Assembly (NCBI RefSeq): GCF_033659955.1
Contig: NZ_JARUJP010000003.1
Location: 124,001 to 188,000, forward strand
DNA from: Clostridium_AM tanneri
Lineage (GTDB): Bacteria; Bacillota; Clostridia; Clostridiales; Clostridiaceae
Reading direction: 5' to 3'
Length of the DNA: 64,000 nt
The notes beneath the pieces were generated by a model that was not told where the DNA came from, did not search any database, and saw only the letters and a list, made by a program, of their open reading frames with translations. The stretch's first letter is position 1. Every line of letters starts with the position of its first letter. Below are positions 17,974 through 26,455 of the stretch, piece by piece. The position numbers and the translations under genes are program-made.

Positions 17974-18570
17974 ATGGAAAAATATTGTTTATATATAGTT
18001 CTTACAAGGACAAACACAGTAATGTCTAAGCTTATTCAGTTTGTTAAGAATGATGAATATACTCATGCAGCTATATCTTTAGACAAAGAACTGAATAATA
18101 TGTATGGTTTTGGAAGAAAGAATACTTATAATCCTTTTGTAGGAAGGTTTAGACAAGAAAAAGTTGATGAAGGATTATATAAATTTCATAAAAATTTACC
18201 CGGTGTAATAATGGAAGTAGAGGTATCAAAACAGCAGTATAAGAAGGCTAAAGGTTTACTGAATCATTTTATTTTTAATAGTAATCTTTATAAATATAAT
18301 TATAAGGGGCTAATTCATAGTCTATTTAATAAGGCAGAATGCTCGGAGACTAGATTTCTATGTTCAGAGTTTGTGTACTATATTTTAAAGGAAAGCAATA
18401 TTGCAGACCTTGATATATCAAGAAATCTTGTGAGACCTCAAAGTTTACTAGATTTAAAAGGTAAGATAATTTATAAAGGTAATCTCAAAAATATAAAATC
18501 TCAAAATAATAACTGTAATTCTATAGAAAGAGAAAGCTTCTATTTTCCATTACGACCTCAGAGTAACTAA
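17974..18570 (+). CDS. Permuted papain-fold (NlpC/P60-like, YiiX-type) hydrolase
   Basis: A 198-residue protein without a signal peptide. It has a catalytic His candidate in DEYTHAAISLD (about residue 31) and a catalytic Cys candidate in RFLCSEFVYYIL (about residue 130), with the His before the Cys as in circularly permuted NlpC/P60 enzymes of the YiiX/lipase-like group. Such proteins cleave amide or ester bonds in peptides or lipids. The LYGFGRK-like segment NMYGFGRKNTYNPFVGRF also fits the family. It stands alone behind a GTGGGGG-type RBS and ends at a hairpin. Substrate unknown. Confidence 0.7.
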   Translation: MEKYCLYIVLTRTNTVMSKLIQFVKNDEYTHAAISLDKELNNMYGFGRKNTYNPFVGRFRQEKVDEGLYKFHKNLPGVIMEVEVSKQQYKKAKGLLNHFIFNSNLYKYNYKGLIHSLFNKAECSETRFLCSEFVYYILKESNIADLDISRNLVRPQSLLDLKGKIIYKGNLKNIKSQNNNCNSIERESFYFPLRPQSN

Positions 18571-18587
18571 TATTATTGATAACTTAT

Positions 18588-18634
18588 AAGGGCTACAGAT
18601 GAATTATGTTCATTTGTAGCCTTCTTATATTAAC
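18588..18634 (+). terminator. Terminator after the papain-fold gene
   Basis: GGCTACAGATGAA and TTCATTTGTAGCC form a 13-bp stem with one G-U around an ATTATG-type loop, followed by TTCTTATAT. Confidence 0.7.
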
Positions 18635-18872
18635 TTGATATGACTTATACACTTAAAATATCCAAAATACAGATAGATTTTTAAAAATATAAGGGTAATA
18701 AATAATGGAGGATAAAAAAAACTTATAGATATGAATTAAAAGATAAGAAATATGAATTAGACCAACATTATTTATAATGATAAAATTACTTGGAGGTTAC
18801 AAAGCATAGAATGAAAAGGTACTATGTACTTTTCCATAGAAATAAAAAATTTAGTTACAAAGGAGAATTGCA
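18635..18872. other. Upstream region of the corrinoid operon
   Basis: About 240 bp of AT-rich sequence. It contains a possible 21-codon ORF (18811-18876) whose TGA overlaps the TTG start of the next gene, and a short hairpin GAAAAGGTAC/GTACTTTTC (18813-18834). No confident promoter or operator was identified. Confidence 0.35.
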
Positions 18873-19784
18873 TTGAGTATTGATATAAGCATCATTTCTG
18901 GATTCCTAGGAGCTGGAAAGACCACTTTTTTAAAAAAAATCATTCCAGGTATGGAAGGTAAAACTGCTTTAATTGAAAATGAATTTGGTGATATTGGAAT
19001 TGATGGAGACTTAATCAGTGATAACCTGCCTATTAGGGAAATCTATGCTGGATGTATTTGTTGTAGTTTAGTACAAGATTTTAAAAAAAGCATAGAAGAG
19101 TTAGTTATGCAGTATAGACCAGACCGCATACTTATAGAGCCCTCTGGTGTTGGGAATTTATCAGATGTTGTGAGAGCCTGCAAGAAGATTTCTGAGAATC
19201 CACAGCTTGATATAAGAATAAATCAATTAATAACTATTGTAGATGCCAGTGCATTCGAAGACTATTTAGAGATATTTGGGGAATTTTATTTGGATCAAAT
19301 TCAAAATGCTCATATTATTTTTCTAAGTCATTTAGACAAAACAGAAGACAAAGAAATTGAAAAAGTAATTTCAAAAATAAGATTAAATAATGAGAAAGCA
19401 TTTATTCTCAAAGAGAACTGGTATTCCTATAATGGGGAACAAATAATTGAAATATTAAATACAATCAAGAGCTGTGAAACTAATTTAGAGGGAAAAGCTT
19501 TATCAGTGCCTGCTAATAAAATATTTGGTACTTTATCCCTTGCTAGTCCTAAGGTTTTTTCCGAGGAAGAGCTTGATAACATGCTAGTTTCTCTAAGGGA
19601 CAAGGAATATGGCTTTGTTTTAAGAGCTAAGGGAATTCTAGAACTTAATACGAGGCGATTTGTCTATTTTGATTTTAATCCACATCATTACCACTGGGAA
19701 TATACAGAAGAATGCAAAGAAACAAAGGTAGCTATCATTGGCAGTAATTTAGAGAAAGAAAAAATATTAAAATGTTTTAGTTAA
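18873..19784 (+). CDS. CobW/G3E-family GTPase
   Basis: A 303-residue G3E P-loop GTPase. Walker A is GFLGAGKTT (about residues 9-17), the metal-binding CxCC motif is GCICCSL (about 59-65), Walker B is ILIEPSG, and a C-terminal CobW domain carries a His-rich end (FNPHHYHWEY). G3E proteins insert or deliver metals, for example Zn to target enzymes or cobalt in B12 synthesis. As first gene of a zinc- and corrinoid-dependent methyltransferase operon, its likely role is metal delivery or cofactor loading; this is inference from context. The TTG start has AAGGAG about 8 nt upstream. Confidence 0.88.
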   Translation: MSIDISIISGFLGAGKTTFLKKIIPGMEGKTALIENEFGDIGIDGDLISDNLPIREIYAGCICCSLVQDFKKSIEELVMQYRPDRILIEPSGVGNLSDVVRACKKISENPQLDIRINQLITIVDASAFEDYLEIFGEFYLDQIQNAHIIFLSHLDKTEDKEIEKVISKIRLNNEKAFILKENWYSYNGEQIIEILNTIKSCETNLEGKALSVPANKIFGTLSLASPKVFSEEELDNMLVSLRDKEYGFVLRAKGILELNTRRFVYFDFNPHHYHWEYTEECKETKVAIIGSNLEKEKILKCFS

Positions 19785-19796
19785 CAGGGGGGAATC

Positions 19797-20666
19797 ATGA
19801 GTAAAATTGTTGACTTTAAGTGTACATATGATAATTCTATAGGAATTAATAAAGAAGTTACAGAAAAATTGGACTTGCAGTTTCCAGAAGCCTATAAGTA
19901 TTGGGATAGCATGGCTCTCTTGGCAGAAGAGTTGAAAAAGTATGATAAGGCAAATTTCTGTGGGTTACCATTTTGTCATACCGTTGAAGGAGAAGCCTTG
20001 GGGGGAAGCATTAATTTTGGAGATGAAAATATAGGTCCAAGAGCAAAAGACTATATTTGTGCATCTGCACAGGAAATATTAAATCTACCTGAAATCGATT
20101 ACTCAAAAGGACGTATATCAGAAGTTTTAAAAGCTTGTAAGCATTTAAAAGATAAAGGGGAGAATGTTCTCTTATATATTTCTGGTCCCTTTACAATTAT
20201 GAATGTTTTAATAGACCCACGTCACATTTTTAAGATCTTTAGAAAAGATCCAGATACTATGCAAGCTATTTTCAATAAATTTGAAAAGGAACTATTACGT
20301 TTTGTTAAAGAGGCTCAAAAAGCAGGAGTAAATATGATTAGTTATGCTGATTCTTCTGGAGGACTAAATATTCTAGGACCTAAATTTGCAGAACAAACGG
20401 TAGAAATGTTTACTTATCCACTGTTAAAGAAGATTGAAGAAATGATTAATGATGAAACAATTGTATTACTTTGCCCTAAAACTACTTTCGCATTGATAGG
20501 AACAGATAAAGCGGTATGGAAGGATGTTAACCTTGGAGAGCCTGTAAAATACTCCGAAGCCTGCATAAAAGTAATGGGACAAGCGAAGTTTGTTGGACAA
20601 ATGTGTATTAAAGATAAAGAATTTGAATTAAAAAATGGAATAATCAAAACAATTAATTTGCTGTAA
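19797..20666 (+). CDS. UroD-fold (MtaA/MtbA-like) methyltransferase paralogue 1, degenerate zinc site
   Basis: A 289-residue protein of the uroporphyrinogen decarboxylase-like superfamily that includes the cobamide methyltransferases MtaA, MtbA and CmuA. It lies 12 bp after the GTPase gene behind GGGGGGA. Family features include ISGPFTIM and YADSSGGLNILGP. The HxC zinc-ligand motif seen in both other paralogues (HIC) reads LLC here, and the last cysteine is in GQMCIKD, so the zinc site is altered. It is shorter than the 346-356 residue paralogues. It could be a regulatory or acceptor-side methyltransferase; this is uncertain. Confidence 0.82.
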   Translation: MSKIVDFKCTYDNSIGINKEVTEKLDLQFPEAYKYWDSMALLAEELKKYDKANFCGLPFCHTVEGEALGGSINFGDENIGPRAKDYICASAQEILNLPEIDYSKGRISEVLKACKHLKDKGENVLLYISGPFTIMNVLIDPRHIFKIFRKDPDTMQAIFNKFEKELLRFVKEAQKAGVNMISYADSSGGLNILGPKFAEQTVEMFTYPLLKKIEEMINDETIVLLCPKTTFALIGTDKAVWKDVNLGEPVKYSEACIKVMGQAKFVGQMCIKDKEFELKNGIIKTINLL

Positions 20667-20706
20667 GTATTAGTAAAAATATTGATTTATATAGGGAGGA
20701 CATTAT

Positions 20707-21777
20707 ATGCACAAAGATGATAAGATGACACCAAATGAAAGATTGGCTGCATTTATGACAGGAAAACCTATGGACAGAATTCTAGCTATGCCAGTTGCTT
20801 GTTCTATGTCAGGATTAGCACTTGGAATGACTCACAAGGAAAAAAGAAGCAGTGCTTTAAATGAAGCAAAGGCACAGATTGCCTGTTATGAAAGATTTGG
20901 AAATGATTTAACGATTGTTGAATATGGATTGCATGGTGTAGGTGCAGCTCTAGGCAGTGAAATGAGTGACCCAGAGGACTCTGTGCCAGCAATTATGAAA
21001 TATGTTTTAGAGGACTTAAATGATGTTGACAAGTTAGATATGTCAAAATTAGAGCTGAAAAATGATAAAGCCTTCCAGATGCACTTAGAAGCTGCAGGTA
21101 TTATTATAGACGAAATAGGAAATGAAGTTCCAACGGGGGTTTTAATATCTGGACCATTTACTGCTGCTTCCAGTATTTATAAAACAGAAAATTTGTTAAG
21201 AGCAACTAGAAAAAATCCTGAAAAACTGCATCAATTAATTAAATTTTGTAATGATGCACTAAAAATGATTTGTAGAGAATTCATAAAAGCAGGTGTTCTT
21301 ATTCTATTATGTGATCCTATTGCATCAGGAACAATTCTTAATAAAAAACAGTACTTGGAATTCGTTCTACCATACACAATAGATTTGATGAAAGATATTC
21401 ATGATGCAAAAGGAATGGTTTGTTACCATATTTGTGGAGATACAACGGCAATCGTAGGAGAAATGGTGAAGTCAGGCTGTGATATGATGAGTATTGATAA
21501 CAGGGTAGACTTAGCCTATACAAAAGAAGTAGTAGGAGATAAAGTTCCTATCCTTGGAAATGTAGACCCAGTAGAAGTACTGATTCTAGGAAATACTAAT
21601 GATGTAGATTTAGCAGTAAAAACCTGCATACAAAAGGCTTATGACAGTCCTTGTGGATATATTTTAGCATCAGGCTGTGATCTTTCAGGAGCTGTTCCGC
21701 TAGAAAATATTGACCAATTTATGGCTTCTGCCAGAAAATATGGAAAGTGGCCTTTGGACCCAAAAAATTTCCTTTAA
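20707..21777 (+). CDS. UroD-fold corrinoid methyltransferase paralogue 2
   Basis: A 356-residue MtaA/CmuA-type methyltransferase. It shows the conserved N-terminal MTPNERLAAFMTGKPMDR, the middle LISGPFTAASSI, and zinc ligands in YHICGD (HxC) and LASGCDLSG (C), as expected for Zn-thiolate methyltransferases of this fold. These enzymes move a methyl group between a corrinoid protein and a substrate or acceptor. It lies between paralogue 1 and the corrinoid protein with a GGGAGGA RBS. The substrate cannot be inferred from sequence alone. Confidence 0.88.
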   Translation: MHKDDKMTPNERLAAFMTGKPMDRILAMPVACSMSGLALGMTHKEKRSSALNEAKAQIACYERFGNDLTIVEYGLHGVGAALGSEMSDPEDSVPAIMKYVLEDLNDVDKLDMSKLELKNDKAFQMHLEAAGIIIDEIGNEVPTGVLISGPFTAASSIYKTENLLRATRKNPEKLHQLIKFCNDALKMICREFIKAGVLILLCDPIASGTILNKKQYLEFVLPYTIDLMKDIHDAKGMVCYHICGDTTAIVGEMVKSGCDMMSIDNRVDLAYTKEVVGDKVPILGNVDPVEVLILGNTNDVDLAVKTCIQKAYDSPCGYILASGCDLSGAVPLENIDQFMASARKYGKWPLDPKNFL

Positions 21778-21840
21778 CATATGAAGTGAAAATTGAATCG
21801 GAATAAATATATTAGTTATTAAAAAGTGGGGGGAAAAATA

Positions 21841-22497
21841 ATGGCAGTATTAAAGGAAGAATTATTAAAGAGATTATCTGATGGTGTAGTGGATATGGAA
21901 GAGGATGATGTAATTGAAGCAGCTAATGAATATGTAGAAGCAGGGTATCCAATACTTGAAGGTATTTTGGAAGGTCTTGTAGATGGTATGAACCGCGCAA
22001 GTCAATTATATGAAGAGGAAGAATATTTTGTTACAGATATATTATTATGCTCAGATGCAATGTATGAAGGTTTAGCTATTTTAAGACCACATCTTCCTTC
22101 AGATGAAGTAGAAAAAGAAAAGCCAAGGGGAGTAATTGGAGTTGTAGAAGGAGACACCCATGATATAGGAAAAAATCTAGTGAAAATCATGTTAGAAACA
22201 GCTGGATTTGAAATGATTGATTTAGGAAGAGACGTTCCACTTCAAAATTTTGTAGATAAAGCTAAAGAGGTTAATGCATCCTTCGTATGTATGTCCACAT
22301 TAATGACTACAACAATGGGGGGGATGAAAACTGTTATAGAGTTATTAAAAGAAGCTGGTATGAGAGAAAATGTTAAAGTTGTTATAGGTGGAGGACCAAT
22401 TTCAAAGAAATTTGCAGATATAATTGGTGCAGATGGTTATTCTCCTAATGCAGTTGAGGCAGTTAAACAAATAAAGACATTGCTTAATATAGCGTAG
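21841..22497 (+). CDS. Corrinoid (B12-binding) methyl carrier protein
   Basis: A 218-residue protein of the MtaC/MtbC/MtmC type. An N-terminal four-helix cap (MtaC-like) is followed by a cobalamin-binding Rossmann domain with GDTHDIGKN (the DxHxxG motif whose His ligates cobalt), SFVCMSTLMTTT and VVIGGGP. It carries the methyl group as methyl-Co(III) between the methyltransferases encoded around it. ATG 21841 is preferred with GTGGGGGG about 7 nt upstream; a GTG at 21826 is part of that RBS. A two-base gap then an RBS links it to paralogue 3. Confidence 0.95.
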   Translation: MAVLKEELLKRLSDGVVDMEEDDVIEAANEYVEAGYPILEGILEGLVDGMNRASQLYEEEEYFVTDILLCSDAMYEGLAILRPHLPSDEVEKEKPRGVIGVVEGDTHDIGKNLVKIMLETAGFEMIDLGRDVPLQNFVDKAKEVNASFVCMSTLMTTTMGGMKTVIELLKEAGMRENVKVVIGGGPISKKFADIIGADGYSPNAVEAVKQIKTLLNIA

Positions 22498-22512
22498 AAA
22501 GAGGTGAGAGCT

Positions 22513-23544
22513 GTGTTATTGCCAAAAGAACGATTGATGAAGGTTCTTGGTAGAGAGAAGGTTGATAGACCACCATGTATTTGTCCTGGAGGCATGATGA
22601 ACATGGTTACAACAGAATTAATAGAGGAGGTTGGAGTAGAATTTCAAAAGGCCCATTTGAATGCTGAAATGATGGCTGATTTGGCAACAGCAGTATATGA
22701 AAAAGGCTGCTTTGAAAATTACGGTGTTCCCTTCTGTATGACTATTGAGGCGGAAAATTTTGGAGCAAAAGTTGATATGGGGACAAATATTTATGAGCCT
22801 CATGTTATAGAATATGCAATTAATTCTGTTAAGGAATGGAAAGAAATTTCTGAGATTAGCTATGAAGAGAGAAGAGCAAAGGTGGTTATTGATGCTATAA
22901 AACTGTTAAAGTTGAAGGGTAGTGATGTTCCTATTATAGGTAATTTAACAGGGCCTATTAGTACAGCAAGCTCTATAATGGAACCTTCCACTTTTTATAA
23001 GGAGCTAAAGAAAAGTAATAAGGAAGCACATGAATTTCTTAATTTTGTTACAGAGCAGTTAATTTTATTTGCAACAAAACAAATAGAAGCAGGAGCAGAC
23101 ATAATTGCAATTTCTGACCCTAGCGGCACCGGTGAGATTTTAGGACCTAAGCTATTTGAAGAATTTGCTGTAAAATACCTTAATAAAATTGTTGATAGTA
23201 TACAAAATAAGAATGTAGGTACAATTGTACATATATGTGGACAAATGAAGAAGGTTTACCCAGAAGTAAATAAAATCAAAAGTGATGTTTTAAGTTTTGA
23301 TTCTATAGTTAATATGAGCGATGCAAGAAAAAATCTGGGAAACAGATTACTAATGGGCAATGTAAGTACTTATGCTATTGAATTCGGTGAAGCAAAGAAA
23401 ATCACTGAACTAACTGAAAAATGTGTGAAAGACGGAGCAAATATAATATCTCCAGCCTGTGGACTTGGAATGAAGTCTCCTTTGAAAAATGTGAAAGCTA
23501 TGGTAGACTATTTATCAAAAGGAGATGGAGTTATTAATGGCTAA
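22513..23544 (+). CDS. UroD-fold corrinoid methyltransferase paralogue 3
   Basis: A protein of about 343 residues of the MtaA/MtbA-like fold. It starts MLLPKERLMKVLGREKVDRPP and keeps the zinc ligands HIC (VHICGQ) and C (SPACGLG). GTG 22513 was chosen because AAAGAGG lies about 9 nt upstream; a GTG at 22504 abuts it. It overlaps the start of the activator gene by 8 nt. Whether it methylates the corrinoid protein or takes the methyl from it is not decidable; a division of labour with paralogue 2 is plausible. Confidence 0.87.
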   Translation: MLLPKERLMKVLGREKVDRPPCICPGGMMNMVTTELIEEVGVEFQKAHLNAEMMADLATAVYEKGCFENYGVPFCMTIEAENFGAKVDMGTNIYEPHVIEYAINSVKEWKEISEISYEERRAKVVIDAIKLLKLKGSDVPIIGNLTGPISTASSIMEPSTFYKELKKSNKEAHEFLNFVTEQLILFATKQIEAGADIIAISDPSGTGEILGPKLFEEFAVKYLNKIVDSIQNKNVGTIVHICGQMKKVYPEVNKIKSDVLSFDSIVNMSDARKNLGNRLLMGNVSTYAIEFGEAKKITELTEKCVKDGANIISPACGLGMKSPLKNVKAMVDYLSKGDGVING

Positions 23545-25330
23545 GATTTCTATTAAACCTGAAAATAAAAGCTTTGAATATGTGCCGGGAAAAAATTTGC
23601 TGAAGCTTTTGTTAGAAAATGAGGTTTTCGTTGATAATCCTTGTAATGGAAAAGGGTCCTGTGGAAAATGTAAGATTAGACTTTTAGAAGGAAATCTGCC
23701 GGATATGGTAGAAACAGAGGCAAAACTTTTAAAGAAGGAAGAAATCAACTCAGGCATAAGATTATCCTGTCTGGTAGTACCACAAGGAGATATTGTAATT
23801 GAAATTTTACAAAAGGAAGGAAAGCATAAAATACTTACAACGGGATATGTTCCAGATTTTGAATTTAATCCTTTAATCCATAAGAAGATTTTTAAAATAG
23901 AAAAGCCTACCTTAGAAAATCAAAGTTCCTTTGAAGAGGCTATATGCAACACCTTTGATGTTGAAAAATTTGATTGGAGACTGTTGCAGCAGCGTGAATT
24001 TATGATTGGAGAAGTTACAGGAGTTTTCAATGGCAGAGAGTTAATTGGAATTGAAGCCGGTGATACTACTGACCTTCTTTACGGAGTTGCTGTGGATATT
24101 GGAACTACCACAGTTGTAACTTCACTGATTGATATGAATACTGGTAAGGAATTAGCTACAGCTTCAATGATTAATGCTCAAAAGAACTTTGGGCTGGATG
24201 TTTTAACTAGAATCACTTATGAAGTAGAGCACCCAGAGGATTCTAAGGAAAAGCTGCAGTATGCAATTGTTAACTCTATTAATGAGATGATTGGAGATAT
24301 ATGTAATAAATCAAAGGTAGATAGAAGAAACATATATGAGATTTCTATTGCCGCAAACTGTACAATGATGCATTTTCTTTTAGGAATTGATGCAACCTCT
24401 ATAGGAAAATCTCCCTATGCACCAATATTTGTGAAATCAAAAAACATATTGGCAAAGGATATTGGCTTAGAGGCAGCTCCAGGTGCTAGGCTTTATTGTC
24501 TTCCATCGGTCTCAGCTTATATAGGAGCTGATATTGTAGCCGGTGCATATGTCTGTCAACTACACAAGGCTAAGGAGAATGTACTATTCATAGATATTGG
24601 AACTAATGGGGAAATTGTCTTATCCAATCATGGAAAGCTTTTATCCTGTTCCTGTGCTGCAGGTCCAGCCTTAGAGGGGATGAACATTAGCTCCGGTATG
24701 AGGGCAGCAGAGGGTGCCATTGAAGATGTGAAAATCACTGAAAGCGGAATTGAAGTTAAAGTTATAGGAGAGCAGGAACCAATAGGTGTATGTGGCAGCG
24801 GTATATTAGCTGTAGTAAAAGAATTAATTGGAGTAGGTCTTGTAAAAAAAGATGGAGCATTTATAAAAAAGGAAAAGCTGGAAGAATCAGATTATCGTTA
24901 TAATATGCTTCAGTTAGACGGGAAAAAACGAGAATTTGTTTTAAGTAGTAATCCAAAAAAACTGCTAATTACACAGTCGGATGTTCGTCAAGTACAATTA
25001 GCAAAGGGAGCTATCCTTTCAGGTTTTTATGCTCTGTTAAAAAAGGCAAACATCAATATGAGCGAGCTTGATAAAGTTGTTATAGCAGGACAGTTCGGAG
25101 CTCATTTGCCTGCAGATAGCTTAGTAGGCATAGGCATATTGCCAGAGGAAGTTAGGGATAAGCTGGTATATGTAGGTAATTCCTCTAAAACCGGGGCATA
25201 TATGGCCCTTATGTCTGCAGATGTAAAAGAGCAAATAGAAAAACTCGCCCATCAGATAGATTATATGGAACTAGGGGCATCAGAAGGTTATGAAAGACTC
25301 TTTATGGAGTGTCTAATGTTTCCAAGTTAA
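23537..25330 (+). CDS. Reductive activator of corrinoid proteins (RACo/RamA-like, DUF4445)
   Basis: A 597-residue protein with an N-terminal [2Fe-2S] ferredoxin domain (Cys cluster NPCNGKGSCGKC and later LSCLV), a linker, and a C-terminal ASKHA ATPase domain with VDIGTTTVVTSLID and FIDIGTNGEIVL phosphate-binding loops. Such proteins use ATP to drive reduction of inactive Co(II) to Co(I), restoring the methyl carrier. It is the last gene of the operon and overlaps paralogue 3. ATG 23537 is preferred over 23525 because a GGAG lies 6 nt upstream. A terminator follows. Confidence 0.93.
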   Translation: MAKISIKPENKSFEYVPGKNLLKLLLENEVFVDNPCNGKGSCGKCKIRLLEGNLPDMVETEAKLLKKEEINSGIRLSCLVVPQGDIVIEILQKEGKHKILTTGYVPDFEFNPLIHKKIFKIEKPTLENQSSFEEAICNTFDVEKFDWRLLQQREFMIGEVTGVFNGRELIGIEAGDTTDLLYGVAVDIGTTTVVTSLIDMNTGKELATASMINAQKNFGLDVLTRITYEVEHPEDSKEKLQYAIVNSINEMIGDICNKSKVDRRNIYEISIAANCTMMHFLLGIDATSIGKSPYAPIFVKSKNILAKDIGLEAAPGARLYCLPSVSAYIGADIVAGAYVCQLHKAKENVLFIDIGTNGEIVLSNHGKLLSCSCAAGPALEGMNISSGMRAAEGAIEDVKITESGIEVKVIGEQEPIGVCGSGILAVVKELIGVGLVKKDGAFIKKEKLEESDYRYNMLQLDGKKREFVLSSNPKKLLITQSDVRQVQLAKGAILSGFYALLKKANINMSELDKVVIAGQFGAHLPADSLVGIGILPEEVRDKLVYVGNSSKTGAYMALMSADVKEQIEKLAHQIDYMELGASEGYERLFMECLMFPS

Positions 25331-25342
25331 AATGTTATTAAA

Positions 25343-25377
25343 AGTTCTCTCAAAGTTACTTTGGGAGAACTTTTTTA
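25343..25377 (+). terminator. Terminator of the corrinoid operon
   Basis: AGTTCTCTCAAAG and CTTTGGGAGAACT pair with one G-U, followed by TTTTTTAT. Confidence 0.9.
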
Positions 25378-25399
25378 TACAGAACTATATTAATTATAG

Positions 25400-26332
25400 C
25401 TATATGTAATGATTTATCAGGGCATGTGCTTGTTTTTTTATATTATCTACTATTTCTTGTGGTTCAATAACCTTTGCAGAAATGCCTAACTGAAGAAAAT
25501 AATTAGAAACAAAATCTAGCTCATCCTTATCAATTATTGTATCAATATACCCATTCTCATCATCCATAACAACAATGTGGGGTTCTAACCATGATTTACT
25601 CTGGCACTGTCTTATACCTTCTCTTGTAAGCTTAACATGTAATCTTACAGGCCTTTTAATAGTGTAGCTATCAAACCAATCTATTAAATTCATTGGAAAC
25701 TGGTAAGTTTTTTTAGAAACTTCTAAAGAGGCGATTCTATCCACTCTAAATAATAAAACCTTATCCTTTTCCAGGTCAAAGGCAGGCATATACCAAAGTC
25801 CGTCATAGGCATATACTCCAATGGGTTTAACTTCTCTTTTTTTATTTTTGGATTTTGATACATATTCAATTATTAATGTATTACTCTCAAGAACTGCTTC
25901 AACTATATCCTTTAAAAATGGAGAGGCAATATTTCGTTTTGGATTCCATAGGCATATAAGTGTTTCTAAACGGTTTATTTTGTTTTTGGCATCCTCAGGA
26001 AGAGTGGCATACAATTTTCTAGAAGCTGAATCTATATCTGTATCAAAGGGTAGTGATTTGTAGTACTTTAGTGATTGAAAGGCAAAGAAAATTGCTAGGG
26101 CCTCATTTTCATCAAATATGATTGGAGGAAGAATTCTATTTTCTAGTGTGCGATAGCCGCCGTTTCTGCCCTGCTCTGTATATATAGGAACTCCTAATTC
26201 GCTTATTTCCATTAAATATCTATGAGCAGTTCTGACAGATATGTTAAATTCATAGGCAACATCTTGAGCAGTAAAGTTTTTCTTAGAATTTACATACATA
26301 ATTAAATCAAATATTTTTTTAGCCTTTGACAT
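25400..26332 (-). CDS. WYL-domain transcriptional regulator (YafY/DeoR-like)
   Basis: A 310-residue regulator. An N-terminal HTH_11 winged helix (FDLIMYVNSKKNFTAQDVAYEFNISVRTAHRYL) is followed by a WYL domain (KPIGVYAYDGLWYMPAFDLEK) and a C-terminal WCX-like region. WYL domains bind nucleic acids or small ligands and often control DNA-damage or drug-response genes. ATG 26332 was chosen because AAAGGAG lies 7 nt upstream; an in-frame TTG at 26350 overlaps the RBS. It is divergent from the UvrA-like gene, which is its likely target; control of the convergent corrinoid operon is less likely. Confidence 0.9.
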   Translation of the reverse strand: MSKAKKIFDLIMYVNSKKNFTAQDVAYEFNISVRTAHRYLMEISELGVPIYTEQGRNGGYRTLENRILPPIIFDENEALAIFFAFQSLKYYKSLPFDTDIDSASRKLYATLPEDAKNKINRLETLICLWNPKRNIASPFLKDIVEAVLESNTLIIEYVSKSKNKKREVKPIGVYAYDGLWYMPAFDLEKDKVLLFRVDRIASLEVSKKTYQFPMNLIDWFDSYTIKRPVRLHVKLTREGIRQCQSKSWLEPHIVVMDDENGYIDTIIDKDELDFVSNYFLQLGISAKVIEPQEIVDNIKKQAHALINHYI

Positions 26333-26455
26333 ATGAAATCTCCTTTGCAACAGAAATTAATCCTATGATCAATAGATTAATCTTAATAAAAACAGACAGC
26401 AATTGTCATGTTTTTAGTATACAGTATTTATGATAGATATTGAAAGGGGATTACT

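Noticed and set aside
26403..26434. Promoter TTGTCA...TATGAT before the UvrA-like gene
   Set aside because: The spacer is 20 nt, too long for a sigma-A promoter; a real promoter must exist but was not pinned down.
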